64,000 nucleotides of DNA from Photobacterium gaetbulicola Gung47 (GTDB taxonomy: Bacteria; Pseudomonadota; Gammaproteobacteria; Enterobacterales; Vibrionaceae). Location of the stretch: NCBI GenBank assembly GCA_000940995.1, contig CP005974.1:2356001-2420000 (forward strand), in the 5' to 3' direction. The stretch's first letter is position 1. Every line of letters starts with the position of its first letter. Positions 62,416 through 64,000 of the stretch are shown one piece after another. Under the pieces are notes generated by a model. The model was not told the origin of the DNA, made no database searches, and saw nothing but the letters and a program-made list of their open reading frames with translations. A program made the position numbers and the translations under genes.

Positions 62416-64000
62416 ATGACTTCTCCTCGCTACCTTGTCGGTATTGATCTCGGGACAACCCACACCGTTGTCGCTTACACACCGATTTCAGACAACCTAG
62501 AATCGAGTCCGATTGAGATTTTCGAAATAGACCAACTTATCGCTCCAGGCGAGGTCGCCCGAAAACCACTTCTCCCTTCTTTCCGCTACCACCCTGCCGC
62601 AGGTGAAATCGACCCATCCCTGATGGTCTTGCCATGGGATATCGAGCCTGTCGAGGGTGACATTGAGCACGCTATCATCGGTGAGCTTGCCAGAGAGATG
62701 GGAGCCAAAGTGGAAGGCCGCCAGGTGGTGAGTGCCAAAAGCTGGTTATCACATACTGGTGTCGACAGAACCGAGGCTATTCTGCCTTGGTCGTCCAACA
62801 ATAATGTCGCAAAAGTCTCTCCTGTTATCGCCAGCGCCAGTTATCTCAACCATGTTCGCCAGGCGTGGGATTACCACCATCCAGGTGACAAGCTCAAAGA
62901 TCAGGAAGTCGTGATCACCGTACCGGCTTCATTTGATGAAGGCGCGCGGGCTCTGACCCTCGAAGCGGCTAAATTGGCTGGTTTCGGCGATATTCTGCTA
63001 CTTGAAGAGCCTCAGGCTGTTTGTTATGACTGGTACGCGAAGCACAAAGATCACGCAGAGGAAATCCTCAAAGATATTCCACTGTTAATGGTCTGCGATG
63101 TCGGCGGCGGTACTACAGACTTAAGCTTGATTAAAGTCGGCACCAAAGACGACAAGCTGACGCTGGATCGTATTGGGGTTGGTGACCACCTTATGCTAGG
63201 CGGTGACAACATTGACCTTGCCCTCGCCCATTTGGCCGAACAGCGCTTGCATGGTGGCAGCAAGAAGCTAAGTGCGTCTGGCCTGTCAAAGCTGATCCAG
63301 CAGACTCGCAAAGTCAAAGAGCAGCTCCTTTCCGGCAATGCCCCCGATACCGCGAAAGTTACTATGTTGGGCAGTGGCTCCCGCTTGATTGGCGGCGCCA
63401 AGAGCATCGATATGACACGCGAAGAAGTTCATCAAATCGCGCTCGATGGTTTCTTCCCCCGTACCGATTTCAGCGATCAGCCAAGCCACCGCCAAGCGGC
63501 AGTGATCGAGTTCGGTTTGCCCTATGCCGCGGATCCGGCGATCAGCAAGCATCTGGCCCAATTCATCGCCCTGCATGATTCCGTTTGCCGAGAATCCCTG
63601 GCAGATAGCGCCCAGGCACCAAGTGCCGGCCAACCCGCCATTCCGGTTGCAGTATTGCTCAATGGCGGGGTGTTCAACAGTCCATTGTTATCCAGCCGAG
63701 TACTGGACACATTCTCGCACTGGAAAGGTGACAGCGTCACCCACCTTGATAATCCACACCCAGATCTTGCCGTTGCCTATGGAGCCGTTGCTTATGCCAA
63801 AGCTCGCCATGGTGCCCAGCTCAAGATTGGTGGTGGCTCTGCCCGCTCCTTCTTCTTGGTGCTGGAAAATAAGAAGCGCGCAAAACAGGGGTTGTGCCTG
63901 CTACCAAAAGGCATTGACGAAAGTACCGAAATCCGCCTGAAGGATCGCAAGTTCGCCCTAACCTTGGGCGAGCCGGTACGCTTTAACTTGGTTTCCTCAA
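62416..64000 (+). CDS. Hsp70-family (DnaK-like) protein, second copy, cut by the window edge
   Basis: A partial gene, open to the window end with at least 528 residues. The ATG at 62416 follows GGAG. The ATPase domain has IDLGTTHTVVAY, VVITVPASFDEGARAL, VCDVGGGTTDLSLI and LLNGGVFNSP, and the order parallels the first Hsp70 although identity is moderate; both keep KSWL and GGDNxDLALA. It stands after its own terminator and probably has its own promoter. The C-terminus is not visible. Similar neighbouring pairs are seen in other proteobacteria with DUF2760; the pair probably forms a hetero-system. Confidence 0.88.
   Translation, partial: MTSPRYLVGIDLGTTHTVVAYTPISDNLESSPIEIFEIDQLIAPGEVARKPLLPSFRYHPAAGEIDPSLMVLPWDIEPVEGDIEHAIIGELAREMGAKVEGRQVVSAKSWLSHTGVDRTEAILPWSSNNNVAKVSPVIASASYLNHVRQAWDYHHPGDKLKDQEVVITVPASFDEGARALTLEAAKLAGFGDILLLEEPQAVCYDWYAKHKDHAEEILKDIPLLMVCDVGGGTTDLSLIKVGTKDDKLTLDRIGVGDHLMLGGDNIDLALAHLAEQRLHGGSKKLSASGLSKLIQQTRKVKEQLLSGNAPDTAKVTMLGSGSRLIGGAKSIDMTREEVHQIALDGFFPRTDFSDQPSHRQAAVIEFGLPYAADPAISKHLAQFIALHDSVCRESLADSAQAPSAGQPAIPVAVLLNGGVFNSPLLSSRVLDTFSHWKGDSVTHLDNPHPDLAVAYGAVAYAKARHGAQLKIGGGSARSFFLVLENKKRAKQGLCLLPKGIDESTEIRLKDRKFALTLGEPVRFNLVSS

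Overview
The window looks like a chromosomal segment of a marine gammaproteobacterium, most likely Vibrionaceae (Photobacterium, Grimontia or Enterovibrio-like; the species cannot be fixed from sequence alone). The reasons are the gene families present: a DUF3332-type lipoprotein, an ExeM/NucH nuclease, a NapEABC cluster, an RspA-type dehydratase, a secreted lipase with its foldase, and LpxL copies. Most genes are metabolic, transport or secretion genes. No rRNA, tRNA or CRISPR array was seen.

Regions from left to right. 0.1-5.2 kb: secreted sulfatase, LysR regulator, NAD-malic enzyme. 5.4-14.2 kb: a minus-strand operon of two DUF1254/DUF1214 paralogues plus an outer-membrane barrel protein, with a divergent LysR gene. 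It is wrecked by two insertion sequences: an IS66-family element (5767-8295, perfect 8-bp target duplication) splits the barrel gene and an IS3-family element (about 9823-11072) splits one DUF1254 gene. Both host genes can be rejoined in frame on paper. 14.5-24.5 kb: zinc-ribbon protein, alanine/glycine symporter, frameshifted pepT, DcuC-type carrier, an RpiR regulator with repeated GGGA-N-TCCC sites, a 5'-nucleotidase lipoprotein, a DUF3332 lipoprotein. 24.5-35 kb: DMT exporter, ExeM-type nuclease, glutathione peroxidase, lipase and its chaperone, S1/P1 nuclease with a divergent LysR gene broken by a stop codon, DUF3179 membrane protein. 35-45.4 kb: second FolD-like enzyme, OxlT-like carrier, peptidase E, retropepsin-like protein, PTS EIIBC, RspA-type dehydratase, GntR regulator, BCCT carrier.

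45.8-49.6 kb is the most unusual stretch. A 574-residue protein joins a class I SAM methyltransferase to a C-terminal HNH nuclease. It follows a 165-residue orphan on the same strand, and both are divergent from a WYL-domain regulator of the CapW/BrxR type known from phage-defence loci. The two intergenic spaces share a 12-bp motif and carry strong inverted repeats. This is the best candidate here for an undescribed system; the defence role is inference.

49.8-64 kb: pirin, a second alanine symporter, tandem LpxL paralogues, a periplasmic nitrate reductase operon napE-A-B-C that lacks napD (napE, 45 codons, is identified here), a winged-helix protein, a small HNH protein, and a DUF2760-Hsp70-Hsp70 cluster whose last gene runs off the window.

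Five genes are broken (barrel, DUF1254, tnpC, pepT, lysR), suggesting relaxed selection on peptide, outer-membrane and regulatory functions in this lineage, or, for the small indels, possible sequence errors.
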